From Salvator merianae (taxonomy: Eukaryota > Chordata > Lepidosauria > Squamata > Teiidae), in contig QVOM02000034.1 in the NCBI GenBank assembly GCA_003586115.2, forward strand, positions 145,268,517 to 145,332,516: a stretch of DNA of 64,000 nucleotides, given 5' to 3'. The translations under genes and the position numbers were made by a program. Under the pieces are notes generated by a model. The model was not told where the DNA came from, made no database searches, and was given only the letters and a program-made list of their open reading frames with translations. This document shows positions 61,234-64,000 of the stretch, piece by piece (the stretch's first letter is position 1; every line of letters starts with the position of its first letter).

Positions 61234-61763
61234 AAGCTTTTACTTGTCTAGCCTTACCCAGGATCAGGTACGAATCGGGTACGAAGTGGTTTGGATCGGG
61301 TGAGGCGCACGCCCGCGGCAGTGCGAAAGTTCCGTTCCAGTGAACGGACAAGAATGTTCCACTGCTGTAGTGCGAACAGGCCCATTGTCCTCAAAGCGGT
61401 CCTTGATCTGGATCACCAGTAGACCTGTTTAAGCAGGTCTACTAGCAGACCAGCAATCACTGGTGCAGAACATGGAGCCATGTTTGAGACTATCAGAAGA
61501 TCCATTTCAGTGCTGCACCAAAGCATTCTGCCAAAATAGGTCCCCCAGCACCTCATAGGTTAGAAACATTTATTTCCAACTCTTCAGAGAACTCAGAGCC
61601 CAGTCCTGAATCTTCAAGCTTCATAAAGACAGCTCTGTTCCAGACCATGCCTTTCTATGGCCTGAATCAGCAGGCCTGGTTGGTCCAGACCCACTGGCTT
61701 GGGCCACAGGGAGGTGAGTGCAGAAAGGTCCTTAGAAACAGCTACATGTTTCCAATCTATCAT

Positions 61764-61799
61764 ATTATTATTGTTGTTGTTGTTGTTGTTGTTGTTGTT
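61764..61799. repeat. (TTG)n microsatellite
   Basis: About nine TTG units following a short ATT run. Confidence 0.95.
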
Positions 61800-62464
61800 C
61801 TGATTCAGAATATTCTATTTCATTAGGAGAATCAGTTGTTAAAAAAGAACACTCAGAATTGCTGTTTCATCCATAAGAAATAGTTAGAGATTTGTTTTGA
61901 GTCCCTTGTTCCCTATTGAGGTGTCCAAGGGATGTCCCTATAGATCCCAAATTTCCCCCTTTCTGAAAGCAGTCTGTATGACTGCCTAGCAGCTAACTGA
62001 TATATCCCTTTCATTAGATGATGATGATGACAGCTACTACTACGACGATGACTACTACTACAGCTATCCCCTTGGCACACTGAACTATTATTTTGTAAAA
62101 TGTTATGAATTTTATGTAACTGCACTGATTTTGTACAACAAAAGTTACAGAGGGAGAGAGAGACAAGAAAAAAACCAAGAAACAAGAAAAAGGCCTTTTG
62201 TGGAGTGGGAGACTTCAGACCCTCTGTGGTGATGGGGGAGGGGGGGGCATCAGTGACACAGCAAGTGCCAGTCAGCCTCTGAAGTCTTCATAGAAGTTTC
62301 TGTCCATATTGGTTTGGCATTGGAAAAAAAAATGGCCCCAGAAGTCAGTCATTTTCAGTTTCATGGTGAAACTGGGGTGGATAGAAATTGCCCATGATAA
62401 TTTTCCTTCCCCCTCAGCTGTAAAGGCTGCAATCTGCCTATGGAGTAATTCTTATCTCTATATA
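61800..62464. other. Intron; imperfect GAT/TAC trinucleotide repeats at 62018-62062
   Basis: GAT units followed by TAC and GAC units at 62018-62062. C-rich then A-rich runs occur at about 62477-62500, just beyond. No exon recognised. Confidence 0.45.
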
Positions 62465-62690
62465 ACTGTGATCAGACCCCCCCCCCCCAAAAAAAAAAAT
62501 AGCATATCTGAGGCATCTTGTTGAAGGTTCTGAGGTAGGATTGTTCATACACCTGTCTGCCGTCCTCCAATGAACATTCTAGAAAAGGTGGATTAGAGAA
62601 GCCTGGGGACACAAGGGCCACACACTGACTCTCTGAGGCACCTCTGACACATTCCTTTTGTTAAGTCTGATTACAGCCTGAACTAGCTCT
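62465..62690. repeat. Dispersed repeat shared with 8225-8450
   Basis: Same order of motifs as the copy at 8225-8450: gtgatcagac, ggattgttca, gtctgcc, gaacatt, ggattagagaagcc, acacaaggg, ctctctgagg. A C/A homopolymer run is inserted near its start. Confidence 0.6.
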
Positions 62691-64000
62691 GAGAGCAAAT
62701 TCAAACTTTGAGGTGGCCTGTTGCCCAGCTGCTTGCAGGTCCATTTGACCACTGATCTTTGATAGCATGCAAATGTCATTTATGGCAAAATATATACATG
62801 ACTATAGGACCATGAATTAAAATGTATGTGATATAGACACATGCACACAGAATGCATTATATGATTTTTGTCTTTTGCTTTCAAGTAAACATCATTTAAA
62901 TTATGTTGAAGCAGAACTTCCATTTCAATCCATATTTTCTACATAAACATATTGCACCGTTATTTCTGTAGTGAGCTTATCTGTTACCTCTTGCACCTTA
63001 TACCTTAAATTAGTAAGAATTCCCAGCACACCAATGTTACAGAAAGTTTTGACTAATGATTTACTGTCAGTTTGTGAGTTTTCCTTTATTCCTTCATTAC
63101 TCTCTATCTTTCTCATCTCATGCAACTTGCTATTTTCTAAAGCTAACATTGAAGGGTTTCTTTTTCCCTTTTGAAGGAATATGGCAGCACAAAATACCTA
63201 TATATAAAAGTGTGTGTGTGTGTGTGTGTTATACACACACATATATCAAAAAATACCTGGAAAGCAACAACACAAAGAAACTAATGTTTGAAGGAATATG
63301 GAAATATAATAAGATAGCTTTGTAGGATTTTTCTCTGCTGATAATCCAAAAGCTATTAATTAGCACAAATGCTAAAATGTGCTAAAATATCTGCAATTAT
63401 AACAATTTCATTGCTTCCTCTCCATTTCTGTTCTTTCTCATACATATTTGAAAATGAATAGTGATAGGAAAGACTTCCCCAGGCCTTATTTTGGTCATAT
63501 GGCTGATTCTTATGAATTAATTTGAGATTCCTTTGGCCCTATTTAAGTAAATTCTATATTAATTTGCACAAATTTGTCTCGTCCTAATTTAAACAGTCTC
63601 CTATCACTCATTTCCACAAAACATGCTCAGATGACAAAGGTAATTACAGGAAATATGTTGAAGCAGCAGATGTGGCAGGTTTAGGTCTTGGATACGGTTG
63701 TGGAGATATACATGAAAGCATGTATTGCACTAATAGCTTTTCAATATAAACAATGCAAGGCCTTTCAGTTATTATGGATTATTATACTATCTGTCAACCA
63801 TTTCTTCTGGGGGCCCAGCTAGATCGGACTCTTTTATCCTGGATGTATCATTTGTTCTGAGCTCCTTTCTCCCCCCAGCCCAATTCTAGTTGTTCAACTT
63901 TGAGGACACTTTGTTGCATTCATGCTGTGTATGTTTGTCCATATATATATATTTATATGTTATTGAATAAACTATAAAGAGAGAGAGTACCCAGATTTTA
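62691..64000. other. Intron, no gene recognised
   Basis: AT-rich. (GT)n/(AC)n microsatellite at 63210-63245 and TA-rich run at 63939-63960. No exon for the first LRP1B class A repeat was recognised here. Confidence 0.5.

Larger units (their letters stand above)
60069..61383 (-). mobile_element. Middle layer: CpG-rich element, same family as 54065-54676
   Basis: Ends GGGCCTGTTCGCACTAAGC and, reversed, GGGCCTGTTCGCACTACAG. The reverse strand aligns with 54065-54676 through long blocks such as tggaacgga.ctttcgcact, gccgcgggcg, gcgcctcacccgatcc, gatggagcgaagatc and ggcatggtgctttt. The target duplication is imperfect (left TAT, right ATT; a one-base loss would explain it). It contains the hAT element at 60506-61233. 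Confidence 0.82.
59951..61731. mobile_element. Outer MITE of a three-level nest, TSD TTA
   Basis: Left end GGGCCTTTCTGCACTTAGC; right end on the reverse strand GGACCTTTCTGCACTCAC. TTA at 59948-59950 and 61732-61734. Its own sequence is 59951-60068 and 61384-61731, about 470 bp. It includes a caggtctactag palindrome (61425-61445), ccaaaataggtcccccagc and a final cttgggccacagggagg. This shows what an intact copy of the degenerate MITEs elsewhere in the window looks like. Confidence 0.8.
9915..64000 (-). other. LRP1B: Part of the intron upstream of the LRP1B exon (intron 2)
   Basis: The 54 kb above the acceptor site should be intron 2, since the exon for the first LDL-receptor class A repeat was not recognised anywhere in it. 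LRP1B introns are known to be exceptionally long, so an exon-free stretch of this size is expected. A candidate branch point ctaac lies about 15 bases upstream of the acceptor AG. Confidence 0.7.

Overview
This is AT-rich, repeat-dense intronic DNA from a vertebrate. The repeats point to a sauropsid, most likely a squamate reptile: CR1 LINEs whose 3' ends run into TTCTTATG-type tails, an L2-like LINE family present in both orientations, and many short non-autonomous DNA transposons. The species cannot be named from the sequence alone. There is no bacterial-style gene organisation, and almost every open frame is a chance frame or a transposon relic.

The one host coding feature I can support is a single 138-bp exon on the minus strand at 9777-9914. 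It has consensus splice sites and encodes one complete LDL-receptor class A repeat. Its sequence and its exon phase (1-1, starting in the middle of a cysteine codon) match the second N-terminal ligand-binding repeat, exon 3, of the giant endocytic receptor LRP1B. The rest of the window is then intron: about 9.8 kb of the downstream intron (1-9776) and about 54 kb of the upstream intron (9915-64000). Very large introns are normal for LRP1B. I did not find the neighbouring exons.

Layout of the repeats. 1-2.5 kb: an L2-like LINE tail broken by a palindromic MITE and probably by an LTR-like insertion. 2.5-12 kb: mostly unique intron, with MITEs, a hAT-like element and the LRP1B exon. 12.6-13.5 kb: antisense L2-like reverse transcriptase. 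16-18.1 kb: degenerate MITEs and a hAT-like element. 27-30 kb: antisense LINE, palindromic MITEs, and one MITE nested in a hAT-like element. 33.2-35.2 kb: an L2-like LINE interrupted by a 1.1-kb hAT element with a perfect 8-bp target duplication. 44-51 kb: four CR1 pieces, one with a 245-codon open frame and a recognisable reverse-transcriptase active site. 54-55 kb and 60-61.7 kb: two CpG-rich copies of one terminal-inverted-repeat family in opposite orientation. The second copy lies inside a MITE and itself contains a hAT element, a three-level nest.

The recurring structural theme is a group of short elements with termini like GGGCC(T)TTTCTGCACT and 3-bp target duplications (CTA, ACT, TCT, TAT, TTA, ATA). 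Their superfamily cannot be settled without a transposase sequence. I see no new enzymatic or defence system. The interest lies in the single cryptic exon and in the nested insertions, whose relative ages can be read from the sequence.
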